A stretch of DNA of 64,000 bases from Megascapheus bottae (GCA_024803745.1 JANJXV010000160.1:1680001-1744000); one strand, 5' to 3'. Shown: positions 23,697-36,024, counted from the first letter of the stretch. The notes: generated from the sequence alone by a model not told the origin. A program made the numbers and translations.

Positions 23697-23795
23697 GAAA
23701 AGACCTGTAACAAATAGCGCATGTGAACTCCTGCGTTTCTGATATGGAAAGACATGTAACAAATAGCACATGTGAACTCCCACGTTTTTCAGCTG
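23697..23795. repeat. 49-bp tandem duplication
   Basis: Two adjacent copies with a 49-base period: 'agacctgtaacaaatagc' at 23701 and 'agacatgtaacaaatagc' at 23750, each followed by a 'catgtgaactc' segment. A few substitutions separate them. The frame 23723-24058 starts inside the second unit and has no recognised domain. Confidence 0.85.
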
Positions 23796-24364
23796 TCTTA
23801 CAGTTTAGCTTGCCGAGCAGAGATGGGAAAGAGAAAAGGGTTAATGATTGCATCTTGTTCTTGAAATGGGAACCAAAGGGGGAATGTGCCACTTTGAGAC
23901 AAGGAAATCAAAAGCTAGTCCAGAATTCTCCAGATTCTCATTTTTCCAAATATGAGGTAAATGGGCAAGACTGTGTCATATGGGTAGAGCCCCAAGGAGG
24001 GAAGCCTCCATCTTCCACTCCCTGGGAGGCTGTGAGAGAAAGCCAAGGCCTCTGCTAACCCACACTGGACATGCAAAATGTATGCAGTGGATACTTTAGT
24101 TACATTGTGTGTAAACACAAGAAGGAGTCTGGGCTATACACAGTATAAGCAAACAGGTCAAGGTTGCTGAGATGAGAAGGTAACCCCCAGTCTCCTGACA
24201 TGCAGGCCTCAGTTCTCATTACAGTCACTACTCTCGTTCCATTGACCACAGCAGAATAATAAACAACATCCCTGAAAATGGATTTAAAGACCACTCAATC
24301 CAAATTCTCTAAGCTCAAGGTGACAGCCCACTATCCAGAGGCTACTAAAAGCCAGTGGTGGGCT
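23796..24364. other. Unique sequence, no gene seen
   Basis: Contains a 111-codon plus-strand frame (23723-24058) with weakly protein-like composition but no recognised domain, poor start context and overlapping minus-strand frames. I do not call it a gene. Confidence 0.4.
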
Positions 24365-24455
24365 CAGTACCCAAGACTCACACCTGTAGTTCTGGGTACT
24401 CACTCAGTAGACTGCATCTCAGTTAAGCAGTGACTGGCGTCTGTGACCTGGATCA
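24365..24455 (+). mobile_element. SINE head remnant
   Basis: 'gactcacacctgtagttctg', 'ggtactcactcagtag' and 'gcatctcagttaagcagtga' correspond to the first part of the composite SINE. The rest is missing or unrecognisable. Confidence 0.5.
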
Positions 24456-25080
24456 GTATAATAACAAGCTATAGGATATAAAGGTACCAGGAACATGAGT
24501 TTGGGAAGCCGACTCTTAGCCACTAGCCATTTGGCTACTTTATGTCCCTCATTGTAGTTATCTACCTAAACAGGCTTTTTGTGAGGTTTTGTAATCTGAA
24601 GCAAGGTCACTGTCATCTAATTATCACCTTGTCTTGGGTCCAAAAAATAGAACACAGTCCTGTAACAAGTTCTACAAAGTAGGTTTATTAGTTACAAGAA
24701 CAGGAGTCCAAGATCCACTGCAAGCTGGTTCCTAACGCTAAAGAAAGCTCTCCACAGCAGTCGCCTCACTTGCACCACAGGTGAAGGATTCCCCAAAAGT
24801 TTCATCTTAAGTTTTACACGAGGACAGATGAGTTTCTGTGTTAAAGGGCATCTGTCTCCTAAATGGGACTAGAATGAGCACAGATGTTTTCATCATGACA
24901 AATTTATCATCTTGATAAATTGCATTCCTATACAATACAACCTACAGTTAATTTGGAGCATTACAAATGATGCAAAGGAAAGAAATGGGTCTCTCTAAGG
25001 CCACTCAGAAAAATGTTCCACAGAAATGAATTTAACTAATTGAGAATTTTATTTTATATAGTATTTTGTCTCTTCAAAGT
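24456..25080. other. No gene; possible old LTR piece, minus strand
   Basis: Reverse-complemented, 24660-24715 reads 'gtaactaataaacctacttt' then 'gaacttgttacaggactg', like the poly(A)-signal region of an LTR. No paired LTR or termini were found, so this stays tentative. No coding frame. Confidence 0.2.
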
Positions 25081-25084
25081 AAAG

Positions 25085-25325
25085 GACAATATAACAGCTT
25101 CCATGTACCAGCATGGCCCTTAGTGTTTATGAATATCTGCTCATCTAATGTTCACAGAAATTTGAGGCATTTACTCTTACTAATCTCGGAGGTTTTTCAA
25201 AGAAAACAGTGAAGCACAGAGTGGCTTGTTCAAGGTCATCTAGGTTGTAAATGAATGCAGTAAGTTTTGAAGCTAGGCAACAGCTTTCAGAACCCATATT
25301 TACATCCATTAAGCTACAATGCCAA
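25085..25325 (-). repeat. Ancient MIR element, antisense
   Basis: 'gtgaagcacagagtggcttg' and 'ttcaaggtcatctaggttgt' match the reversed MIR core ('gaggcacagagaggttaa..cttgcccaaggtcacacagct'). 'cccatatttacatccattaa' then 'gctacaatgcc' matches the reversed 5' end. Nearly full length for a MIR. Confidence 0.75.
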
Positions 25326-26705
25326 GGATGAAAGCCTAAAAAGGGGTAGATATACCCCTGTACTCCAACTACCATTTTTAAGGTCAGTATAAATGTTTGG
25401 AGGTGTGTAAGCAAAATTGCAATTGTGCCTTTCTTCAACTACACTAGATATAAAGTGCATGCTATAAGTAGAAATGGCAGAGAAGGGTAAGAGATGACAG
25501 GAGATTAGGAAGAGGAATGAATATTTTGACTAGTTAGACAGGCTGGTAGCGCTAAGAAATGTCTGAAACACAATGAACTATATATAATCCCGGAATTCTA
25601 GCTCTGCTGCTATTGTGGGGCACATCTTCAACTAAAATAAGAAGTGGAATCTAAAACCCAGACTAAATTAGACTCATAGTTTCTAAAGATTATCTAATTT
25701 AATTGTATTATTATATAAATTACAGAAACACTGCCTTTGGCCACAAAGTCAATTTACTATTTTTTTCATCTTTTTAACAAGATTCTCTTAAATGAATTTT
25801 TTCATTAAATTAATGAATTCATGTAATTTTACTCAAGCCAAGAAAACTGAATAGATATTATCATCTAAAGAAGGGAGTCTGGGACCACAGTGTCCTGGAC
25901 CAGTCCATTCTTGTCTGTAAAATTCAGTGTTTCAACCAAAAGGGATTATTTCCACATTCCATTCTGATAGAATGTTTTGCTCAGGGTCCAGTAAGAATTT
26001 CTGGGAAAAGGTATTCTGTTTAGCCATTTATTAAGCACCTTAATTCATGAATAAAAACAACCCCCAAAGGATCAACAGTTGGTGAAATTATGTAGGACAG
26101 ATATATAGACACGAAGACTCTGGGCATTACATCTTTTGTAAAGGCTCATGGATAAATAGTAGCTAAAATCTCCAGGATTTAGCTTCCTGTGTTTCTGATT
26201 TCTCTGGATGGGGAACTTTCTATGACTAATAGCATCCTCTGGCATCTGTTTCTCTAGGGGGAACAATACATTAGCCATAGAAAGATTAAATATAATGATT
26301 ATGATTTCCATTTCTGGGACAAGGCCTTTTCATCAATAATTATGATTCGGTGCCAAACTGGCAATCTTTAAGCACTGGCCCTATCGTGCATAATAATGAG
26401 CAGATTCATAACCCATGCTCCTTAGCTGTAGAAGGCTAATTAGGACTTTAACCAAAAACACCACTCATGTGAACTGCTCACAGAGGTCACTGGCTACAGA
26501 ACACCAGTTCTGGCCAAATGAACTCCATGTGCTGACCAGGAGTAAAGAGTACCTGCACTAGAAAAGGAAGTTACAGCTCAGAGTGTAACCCTGAGAGACA
26601 GGCAAGTTTTAATTCCTGCAGGAGTATGTGCTTAAACATGCAAATGGAAATCATAGCCAAATCAAATATTCCAAAGGGCAGTGAACAACTATGGATAAAA
26701 TATGA
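25326..26705. other. Unique sequence, no gene seen
   Basis: No recognised repeat. The part near 26330-26450 has TAAT-type motifs and a balanced composition, and could be a conserved non-coding element. Not testable here. Confidence 0.35.
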
Positions 26706-26709
26706 AATT

Positions 26710-26790
26710 ATTGTCCTTAATGTACTATGTTGTCTCTCATCTCCTTTGCTGTCCCTTGTTTATCTCATATTGTTACAGTATCTCACAATT
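26710..26790 (+). mobile_element. Internal fragment of L1 3' UTR
   Basis: 'attgtccttaatgtactatg', 'ttgtctctcatctcctttgc' and 'tatctcatattgttacagta' are identical or nearly so to the same segment in the longer copies (for example 27810-27885). It stops before the G-rich tract and has no poly-A, so both ends are truncated. Confidence 0.85.
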
Positions 26791-27693
26791 CGTATCTTTA
26801 AAGGGCATGTGTTCTAGTTGGAAGACAAAGAGGTGGACTGGAGACTTTTCTGTTTGCTAAACATAATACAATTACATAGGAGTTATCTAAAATCCTGTGA
26901 AGAGCCTAAGGTGATTTGTCCAGGTATCCAAGTTAGGCAAGAAGAAGATTTGCTTTTACCAGCAAAACCAGTCTTTGTATAAAGCCTAGCATTATTTCCT
27001 ACATAAAAATTATCTCAGGAGTTCTCCCCTCTTAGGTCCGCCTGCATTATTGCCTCAGAGTCCCTCTCTGTACACAAGCACTATTCAGCCATGGTTCATA
27101 GGAATCATTGGACATTTAAACACTCAATGTCCTTATGTCTTCAGCCACTGAGGAAACTGAAGTACAAGTCTTTACTGCCCTTCTCTATATAGACACTTGA
27201 GGAGGATTTAAAAAGCCTTGGGTGGTCATGTTAGGATATGTAAGTCTCCATTAACTGGTCTCATGACTCCATACAGTGTGGTCAGAGAGATTTCTATGGG
27301 ATTATGCAGCACTTTTCATTTAGAAGCAGCTGCTGTTTCCTGAGATAGAGAGAGAGCCAATCACTTATGTATACTACCAAATGCTTTAAACACTTGAAAT
27401 CTTCATACAGGGATGATGTTTCAGGGTATCCTGCCAACACCAATTTTTGCAGTACTTTAGACAACAGCAAAAGAAAAAGGAAATTCAGTGCTCTTGGCTA
27501 TTCACACATCAAGGCACAATGATTTCAAGTTCCAATTATTTGTGGGGTATCTGAGACGGCAGTCTATGTTGCACCGTGTTCTCAGCCTGTGTTCAACACC
27601 CAACTATAGCTGTTATCCTTTTCCACAATAGAACTCTTTGCTATTTCCATAAGTGATTCTCCTCTCTGATTAAGTAGAACAATATACATAAGA
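26791..27693. other. Unique sequence, no gene seen
   Basis: No recognised repeat or supported frame. Confidence 0.4.
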
Positions 27694-28104
27694 ATCTCCT
27701 AGCAGAGATTTGCAATAGAGCAAAAAAACCTTGATACAAAAGGCCATATAGTAGGACGCTAAATGAAAGGATCTCTAGGATATAGAAACATAAGCCATAT
27801 AATGAATGCTTGTTGTTCTTAAGGTACTATGTTATCTCTCATGTCTTTTGCTGTCCCTTGGTTATCTCATATTGTTACAGTATCTCACTTTGTTACCTGA
27901 TATATCGGATATATTTGTATTTGGTTATTTGAATTTGGATAGGGAACGGGGGAAAACAAGATGAGGGGTGGGGGTGAGGGGAGGGAAATGGGGACCAAGG
28001 CATGTGGAAGGGTATCAATGTATGGGAATTAATGCACCATCTATCTGGCAAATATCATGTAACCTTTCTATTAATTACAATAAAAAATATATGAAAAAAA
28101 AAGA
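27694..28104 (+). mobile_element. L1 3' UTR copy with poly-A
   Basis: Starts just downstream of the ORF2 stop ('agcagagatttgcaatagag') and runs through the whole 3' UTR, including 'gatgaggggtgggggtgagg' (G-rich tract), to 'cttctattaattacaataaa' and an A-rich end. This is the 'cttctattaattac' tail lineage. The frame at 27968-28213 arises inside it. Confidence 0.93.
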
Positions 28105-29365
28105 ATCCCAACTTGTGCCACTAGTTGTTACACAAACAAATACCAGTTCTGCTATACTCAGCTGGTATTTGTCTGGTATACTCAGCTTTTGCACAGCTCA
28201 TTTTCCAACCTAAAAAGAGCTTCTCTTGCAAGCAATCTAAACACTGATAACAGATTGAAGCCTAATCTGTCTCATGCCTAACCTCTGCCTGCTTTCACTA
28301 CCCTCCAAAAACACACTTTCATACGAGGAAAAAGTAACTTTAATTTTAGATGATTCCAACTGTCTTAAGGTTCCACCAGGTTACTGCTGGCTTGTTTTGA
28401 AGCTGATTGCTTCATTATTGCTTTCAGGGGAATTAATATCAACTGCCTGCTTGCTGTCCTTGTTAATATCTTTAAAACTTCTTGATTTGGGCCCCTGATA
28501 GAAAGACACCCAATGATGGGGCAGTGATTTCTCTATCTTCCCGTAAGTGTCTGATCTCATTAATTAATGAGGTGACCAGGGAGCTGGACTCACTTGTCAC
28601 TATTAGACAGCTAATATAATAATCAAGACTCGTGCGGGCAAAGTATGAGAACAAAAACCTTTCTGCTCCCCTCCTTTGTCAAGCTGACAAATGACCTATC
28701 CTAATGTGGGCCTCTTTTAATAGTAAATATTTTATAAACACAAATGCTAAGGAAACAACAAGACAAGTTTATTCCACTCCAAACAATTTGGAATGACATA
28801 TATACAAGGCCAGAAACCCAGCTCTAGGAGTTCCAAGTGGAGTCTTGCCACTTACCTCAATTTCCCAAATAAAGAGCAGAATGGTGCTGAAGGGCAAGAA
28901 GAGCAGACTTACTATGCAATGTGAGTACAGAGTAATGTAGGAAGAGACAAAGTAAACACTTCAGTTAACCTTTACAGAGATGAACTTTAGGTTTAAAAAT
29001 AGGAAGAACTGAGGCAGAACACTAGGGGTATGTATAATTATTCAACTGTCTCAGATAAAGTTGGGGATAGTATCTCAGGAACTACCAGGGAGGACCTGGG
29101 CTCAATAAAAAGTAATTTATATATGAATGTATGCTTTATTTTCTCCAGGGGTTCACTCTCCTAGGAATTAATGTAAAAGAAATAGTAGTAAATTTCAACA
29201 AAATAAAGTTAGATTGAGTGATGTGTATCTCAGTGTATATAAAGAAGCAAAGGAAGACAGCAAACTAAATGTCCAAAGAATAGGACAGATATAAAATGGC
29301 ATCTGAAATACTAGTTTAAAATTTTATTCATTTATATGTTATTTTTCATTTTTTGTTGAGTTTAT
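28105..29365. other. Unique sequence with a homeodomain-like palindrome
   Basis: Mostly unique. A perfect 16-bp palindrome, 'ctcattaattaatgag', lies at 28556-28571 in a stretch with several TAAT/ATTA motifs (about 28480-28640), as in some developmental enhancers. No gene is supported. Short frames at 28274-28498 and 28472-28654 oppose each other. Confidence 0.35.
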
Positions 29366-29368
29366 TGA

Positions 29369-29562
29369 AGTTTTGTTTTTGTTTTTGTCTTGCCAGTTCT
29401 AGAGCTTGAACTCAGGGCCTGAGCCCTGATCTTGGGCTTTCTCAAGGCTAGCACTCTACCAATTGAGCTGCAGCACTACTTCCAGCTTTTTCTGTGTATG
29501 TCATACCAAGGCTTCATGCATACAAAGCAAGCACTCTATCACTAGGCCATGCTCCTGGCCCT
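29369..29562 (-). mobile_element. tRNA-derived SINE, antisense
   Basis: Poly-T/G start, then 'gccagttctagagcttgaac', 'aaggctagcactctaccaat', 'tcataccaaggcttcatgca' and 'tatcactaggccatgctcct'. Same type as the nested copy at 20380-20575, with a small deletion in the B-box region. Confidence 0.88.
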
Positions 29563-30480
29563 AATTAGTTCTTTACATGTTGTGGTTACTAACTTTTGGT
29601 CTGGTAATTCACAGACGGTATCTACCTAGAAGAAAGGGGATGCTAAAAACACAACAAACACAGGCCTAAAGGTCAGTAAGAGGGACAGTACAGTGGGAGA
29701 AGGGAAAGATCGTTGTGGTATATAAAAACTGAGAGAAGAAAAAAGATATTATAAAGGGGTATCATGGAATTAGAGAGCTCTTATTCATACATAAATCCTT
29801 CCAAGGGTATCCTGTAACATCACTTCCCATCATCTTCAACATCCTTTCAGTCTCTGAAGGATACAGGTTTACAGAATGAAGCATGGGTGTCCACCAGGGA
29901 GATGTGGGAATTTTATTTCACCTCTGTGGACTTCAGCAAGCTGCTAGATATTCCAGAGATGTAAATTCCACGTGCAAGCCACTTCATGCACTAAGCATGC
30001 ATTCGTAGGCATTAATTAAGCTGCATTAAGTCAGTCAGCTCAAATAAGGCTGGACATTAACAAGGTGGACTGGATCATTTTCAGAAGTTGCTTTCTGCTC
30101 CCATTAGCAGACTGATTATACTCTAGCTCTCATTCAGGGGCATGTCACCAAACTGTCTACCAAAAGGTACATTACAAGAATGCAAAATTTTAAACACTGA
30201 ATATCTGAGGAAAACAATAAGAATATTGAACACTGGAGTCACGCTTTTTTACCTCTTCAGCAAAAGTAGTAATCAACACAAATGTTTACTGTTTGGAACT
30301 GCTGAACCTAAAATATGTATGTGGATGGAAATGCAATGTCCACAGGATCTGTTTGCAATGTACTAGCTATTACACTGCAAACAAAATTACTTCTTATTTA
30401 AAATGTATCCCACATGCTCAGAATCCATCCCGATCAACACACTGAAGTATAACTTATGATCCAGAAATGAAATTATGTAC
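29563..30480. other. Unique sequence, no gene seen
   Basis: 29940-30130 is TAAT/ATTA-rich with balanced composition ('taggcattaattaagctgca') and could be a conserved non-coding element. No gene is supported; the frame 30142-30366 lacks a domain. Confidence 0.35.
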
Positions 30481-30481
30481 C

Positions 30482-30700
30482 TGACTTGGTTACCTGGTGT
30501 ATTGTATATATGTTTATTTGCTTATTTGAAATGGGGAAAGGAATAGAGAAAACAAGATGATTGGGAGGGGGTAGGAGAAGGGAAAGGGGGCAAAAACATG
30601 AGAAAGTGTATCAAGGTTGGAGAAGTAATGTCCCCACTACCTGACAAATATAACTGTATCCCCTCTGTACCTTATCCAGACAATAAAATATAAAAAAAAA
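30482..30700 (+). mobile_element. L1 3' end, older variant
   Basis: 'tatgtttatttgcttatttg', 'gatgattgggagggggtagg', 'aagtgtatcaaggttggaga' and 'gtatcccctctgtacctta' then an A-rich tail. It is the sense counterpart of the older variant seen antisense at 8436 and 18198. Confidence 0.8.
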
Positions 30701-31319
30701 TCTTTAAAGAATAAAAGAAGAAATTATGGACACACTCCAATTAAAAATAACATTTCATAGAACATAACTCTTATTCATTATGCATCTACCAATGCTTCAG
30801 AAAAACACTGACAACTCTTCACAGAGAGCCTTGATCTACTTCACCAAACAACACAATGTAGGTGAATTAAAGAGAAACTATAGGCAACCTTTTATGACTT
30901 ATATAACAACTTCCTGGAATAACTTCAAAAGTTAACTGTACAAAAATAAAATGGTTAATGTTAAATACTAGCTCTAAGATTTAAAAGATTTTAAATTACT
31001 TAATATTTCTGATTCATATTTTTTTCATTCATATATGTATTATTTGCCTTTTATATATATCAGACACTATTTCAGGCTCTGGGACTACAGAAATGAATAA
31101 AAGATACTACAATCTCTGCCTTTATATTGTTTTAATTTTATTCTTAATTAGAATAATATAGTAGCTATTGAAGATGAAGGCAAAAGATTCATTGCCTATG
31201 TAAGTATTCTGTCATAAAAATTAATAACTGAACTTCAAAGAAAAAGACAACACATGTCTTCAAAACTTTACAAGAAGTGAAATACATGGTATTTCTTCCA
31301 GTAAACAATAGCAAGTTGT
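30701..31319. other. AT-rich sequence, possible old repeat trace
   Basis: No gene. 'cactatttcaggctctggga' with 'ctacagaaatgaataaaaga' (31065-31105) looks like a trace of a mammal-wide repeat, but I cannot assign a family. Confidence 0.3.
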
Positions 31320-31542
31320 AGCCTGGAGCCATGGCTCGTGCCTGTAATCCCAGCTATTCAAGAGGCTGAAATCTGAGAATCCTGATTCAAAGTAAGCCCA
31401 AGCACAAAAGCCTGTGAGATTCTTATCTCCAATTAACCACCAGAAAACAGGAAGTGATGCTATAGCTCAAGTGGTAGAGTGCTTGCCTTGAGCTGAAGAG
31501 CTCAGGCCCAGAATTCAAGTCTCACGACTGACAAAAAAAAGA
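31320..31542 (+). mobile_element. Composite SINE, full length reference copy
   Basis: Cleanest plus-strand copy: 'gcctggagccatggctcgtg', 'cctgtaatcccagctattca', 'gaggctgaaatctgagaatc', 'cttatctccaattaaccacc', 'ctcaagtggtagagtgcttg', 'cccagaattcaagtctcacg' and an A-rich tail. The block order here was used to recognise the decayed copies. Confidence 0.92.
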
Positions 31543-31754
31543 AGCAAAATTAGTAAGTATTAATAACTTAATAATTTAAAGATATATCCTGGCTTTTCAT
31601 TAAAATTTCAAAAAATCAGATAAACTAGCATCTACAGTAAGGAAAAGGCAAACACTAATGAGTTATTTAAAAAATACAAGAGAAAAAAATATTAATTAGT
31701 GCCAGTTAGGTCAAAGAAGTGACCAAAATTCAAATGCTATTAATATTCCAACTG

Positions 31755-31935
31755 GACTTCTCTTTTCGTAGTATTAGGAATTGAACTCTGAGCCTCGTAC
31801 TTGTTAGAGAAGCACTCTACCACTTCAGCCAAGTCTCCAGCTGCTTTTTATGTTCACAGTTTTCCAGGTAGAGTTGCGTTGTGCCCAGTTAGATCTGAGC
31901 TGTGATTCTACTTGTACATCCTCATGTCCTGGGCC
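31755..31935 (-). mobile_element. B1/ID-type SINE, antisense, decayed
   Basis: 'agtattaggaattgaactct', 'gagaagcactctaccacttc', 'tgagctgtgattctacttgt' give a reversed ID half followed by a weak B1-like half. Confidence 0.6.
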
Positions 31936-34390
31936 ACCAATCCCCATTTAGCCTGTGGGCTATGGAGAGGGAAAGCAACAGAAAACTATCTATTGGAGTT
32001 CCTATAAGTATCACTGTGGATGTCAATGATTTCAAGAAAATTCATCAAATATGGACTTCAGAATTTTGTTTGAGAAAGTGGTCTCATAGTACCTTACATT
32101 CATATTCTTATTTCCAAAACAGAAAGCTATCCATTATGCCAACAATGATGTAAGAAACAACCCTGGTACTTTTCTCAAATGTCCTACAGGCTTAAGTCTT
32201 CTCTGTTTTGATGGCTACTTGCCGCAGGAATATGTGCTACATTATAAGATAAAAACAGAATCGGCCAGGCATCGGTTAGAATTTATTATTGTAATCAACA
32301 TGATAAACACATTGTTGATAACAAGCACCATAAACAATCTGTTTTACACTTAATGTAACACTAAAAACATATTTAATTGCGTCACTATTATTCTAGGTGT
32401 TGAATTGTTTCCAATTTATTTTGTAGAGCCATGACAATGAAACTGAACTGCAATCACAGATGCAACTATGAATTTTTAATTTTTCATAAATCATAAGTAA
32501 TATGTCCATAAATGCATAGCTGTCCTTGAGATGATGGATTTTTTTATTCTAGAAATATAGTGGAATCTGTTTAGAGTGCAAACTTAGCTAACTCAGCAGT
32601 CCTGTGCAGCTGAGTGACAATGGACATGTAGAAATTTTATTTTCTGTAGGACAATTTTTTTGCAAATTATCAGATGCTTATTTTTTTCTCTTTTCATGGT
32701 ATTCTGACAGCACACTCATTGAAAATGGTAAAGTAGTTGAGCTCCAACCATTTAGCTTCAGGATCAATTTCTCAGAGGAAAGCTGAATTGGAATGAAAGA
32801 ATACTGATACTGAATTTCTCACTATTAGCATATATAAGCTAATTTCCATTCATAATGACCAAGAATGTTTTCCTCCCCATTTCTGTAACTAGGGCAACAG
32901 CCATTTTGAACTGTAGTAGAGGGCATAATGGAAACAAAAAAAGTAGAAAATTCTATTTAAGTAGAAGCTGCAGCATTTGAGTATAAACTGTATTTGCCTG
33001 GCTATCTATCTACATAAATATTCTCTGAAGGAGGAACAGAAACAGATCCCACCACCAGCCATATACAAGGACGTTACAGAAGTCAATAGATGGAGCAAGC
33101 AAGGTGATACACTTTATAAAAAGAACCCATGGCTATATAACTGTCTGTTCCAATATATTTTCTTATCTCTGATTTTTATATGTGGGAGGAAGACAAGGAG
33201 GAATCAAAGCTTGCAAGGAGAATTTTAGCTAGTTATTTTGCTAATTTAACGTTCAGCATCTGGTCCACCTGCTGCTGAGCACAACTACAAGCAATCCAAC
33301 ACTGACCATGAAATGCTTACTGAAAAATAATGAAGACTTGACTTTTGACTGAAATTCTTTGCAAGTGAATTAACAACATTCAGGCTTATTAAAACCAGTC
33401 AATAACTAACCACACTTTTGCTTTTGAACTATTTTAACAGATAGCTGCTTTATGTGGTTTCATATATCTCCTAAGCTCACAAACATTTGCATTTTCTTTA
33501 TGTCTTAAAAAATAACTGCTGTGGGTTTTTCATTCTTATCCTCTTAAGCACTGAAGTTTCCCATATGAAATTTTAGTCTGGACCTTTTCTGTTTTACAGT
33601 GGTAAGAGAAGAATAAGTTACTAATTAACTCTAAAGTAGAGGCATATATAATTTTCAACATATTCTTTGGAAATTCAAATTGACTGAGGAAAACACTACA
33701 CTTATTTCTTGGGCTGAAAAATGTGAGACTTTGCCAAGGTAAGTGCTTGCTTATGCATGAAAAATTTAAGTTAGAAAAATTTGATGCAATGACGGGTCGT
33801 CTTCCAATAGCAACATGACTTTTTATTATTTTTCTGGAGGTACTGTAGGATAAAGTTTTCTAATATTCCCTGCAATATGCACACAATCCTAAATCTAGGA
33901 GTCCTTGAAGAATGCCATAGTTCTATATGGCACATTATACCCATATGGAATTTATGCCAATTAGTAGATATTTTCTTTTCCTTTGTCTACCAAAATCCAC
34001 TTCTAGAAATACTGGAAAGAAGTTTTTCCTCTCATTCAGAGGCTTCCTTTTAATCAAAGACAATAACTTCTATATGAAAGGAAGAATAAGGTTTGGCCTA
34101 TGAGAAGAAATATAAAGGCTTGTATTGGGGAGAAGTGCCAAAGTAATTACAATATTCATAAAACTTCTCAAAACATTGGTGACAGGTCCAAAACTAATTA
34201 CCGATTGAAGAAGCAAACTAGACTATATACAAACTAGTTTGATAGTTCTATGGGCAATCAATAACACTGCAACCAATGTGGCCTGAAGTCTTCAAAGACA
34301 GAGCCTATTCTCATGGTCCCTAAATAAACACAAAAGTCTGTTTTAGTAGATTAACTGCATTAAAGATTCTAAATTCCAAATAGCGGTTAT
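31936..34390. other. Unique AT-rich sequence, no gene seen
   Basis: Short frames (32604-32786, 32977-33228) have no domain. No recognised repeat, although parts may hold decayed ones. Confidence 0.4.
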
Positions 34391-34399
34391 ATCACATCC

Positions 34400-34865
34400 A
34401 TGGTGTTTCCCCAGAACTGTGTAGTCCTCTCCCATTCGGACTGTAGGCTTGACCATGTGACTTGCTCTAGCAAATAAGATACTGGTCTATGTATCCCAAG
34501 TACAGGTTTTTTAAAGTATGCATATTTTTGCTTTCTTTCTTTTGTTAATGAGCTGACTCATTCCTAGATCCTTACTATGACCAAAATAAAGTGAGCTAAT
34601 CTTGTATGAGTGAGGGATATGAAAGAGATGGAGTGAAGCTGAGTTGTCCAAGCTAATATCATTCTAGTCTAGGCTCCTTTGTTAAACTGTCAACTGACAA
34701 CAGATATGTAAGCTAGCCCAACTTGGATTACCTTCATCCTACACTGTTATATAACCACTGAGATAACACATAGACTCATGATAATAATGTGAATATTCTA
34801 AATCTCTTCATTTCATGATTATTTGTTACACAGTATTTTAACAGCAACAAGTAATAGGATTGCAT
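34400..34865 (+). repeat. Ancient LTR-like repeat, decayed
   Basis: 'gcttgaccatgtgacttgct', 'tatataaccactgagataac' and 'gattatttgttacacagtat' with 'aacagcaacaagtaatagg' resemble an old element ending in '..ccactgag..tttgttacagcagcaa..ag'. Family not certain. Confidence 0.35.
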
Positions 34866-35375
34866 TTGGTTACATTCTGAAAACTTTGTTAGATTCTTAC
34901 GAAAAACACTTTTTTTGACTGAATAGGCTGAGTAACTGAACACAATAATCTTACCCGTTCTTTTCTCCCCTCAGTACTTGTAAAGGAAATGCTTTATAGC
35001 TTTGATAATTTCTCTATAATTATGACTGCTTGCATTTAGGTATGATATACATATTAATCAAACTTACTTACGGCCCTTATTCAACTTCCATGTCAACATT
35101 TTAAACTGTTACTTAAAAGTAGTCTTTAGACCAGAAAAGAAACAGCATCCTAAAAAATTAATGTTTCATTTGGAAAGTAAACTATCCTTAAGTGATGGGT
35201 AAACAATTTAAAAGGCAAATCCTACTCCAGCATATGAAACAGCTTACTCAGGCAGTCTTTGGCTACTAAATTTCTCTTTACATATTTTCAGTAATAGCTA
35301 GGTGGAAAATGAGAATCAGTCAATCTAATTATTTATTGTGTTAGAACTCAAAGATCATTCTATAGGTATCCTTCA
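34866..35375. other. Unique AT-rich sequence, no gene seen
   Basis: No recognised repeat or supported gene. Confidence 0.4.
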
Positions 35376-35378
35376 TTT

Positions 35379-35946
35379 CTTTTTTTTCATATATTTTTAT
35401 TGTAATTAATAGAAGGGTTACATGATATTTGCCTGATAGATGGTGCATTAATTCCCATACATTGATACCCTTTCATATGTCTTGGTATCCATTACCCTCC
35501 CCCTCACCCTCACCTCTCATCTTGTTTTCCCCCGTTCCCTAATCAATTTCAAATAACCAAATACAAATATATCCGATATATCAGGTAACAAAGTGAGATA
35601 CTGTAACAATATGAGATAACCAAGGGACAGCAAAGGAGATGAGAGATAACATAGTACCATAAGAACAGCAATCATTCATTATATGGCTTATGTTTCTATA
35701 TCCTAGAGATCCTTTCATTTAGCGTCCTACTATATGGCCTTTTGTATCAAGGTTTTGCTCTATTCCAAATCTCTGCTAGTAGAGCCCAAGGTTTCTACTG
35801 CTTATGATAAATAAGGGAAACCATTGAGCCTAAGTTCCTTTGAGTCTGGCTTACTTCACTTAATATGATCTTTTCTAAGTCTTTCCATTTCCTAACAAAT
35901 GGGGCAATGTCATTCTTTCTGACAGCAGCATAGAATTCCATTGTGT
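35379..35946 (-). mobile_element. L1 3' end, antisense (left arm of inverted pair)
   Basis: Begins with the reversed tail 'ttttattgtaattaatagaa' and passes through 3' UTR and the stop region ('tttctactgcttatgat'). It ends in ORF2 at 'agaattccattgtgt'. Because it includes the true 3' terminus, it is a separate insertion from the sense copy at 36025-37013 and not a single 5'-inverted element. The two form a long inverted repeat. Confidence 0.93.
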
Positions 35947-36024
35947 GCACCTGCTATCTGGCAAATATCATGTAATCCTTTTACTAATTACAATACAAAA
36001 AATTTTAAAAAAAAGTTTAAAAAA
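35947..36024 (+). mobile_element. Very short L1 3' tail
   Basis: 'gcacctgctatctggcaaat' and 'ccttttactaattacaatac' with an A-rich end: only about 50 bases of the L1 terminus plus poly-A, of the 'cttttactaattac' lineage. It abuts the antisense copy on the left and ORF2 sequence on the right. Confidence 0.85.
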
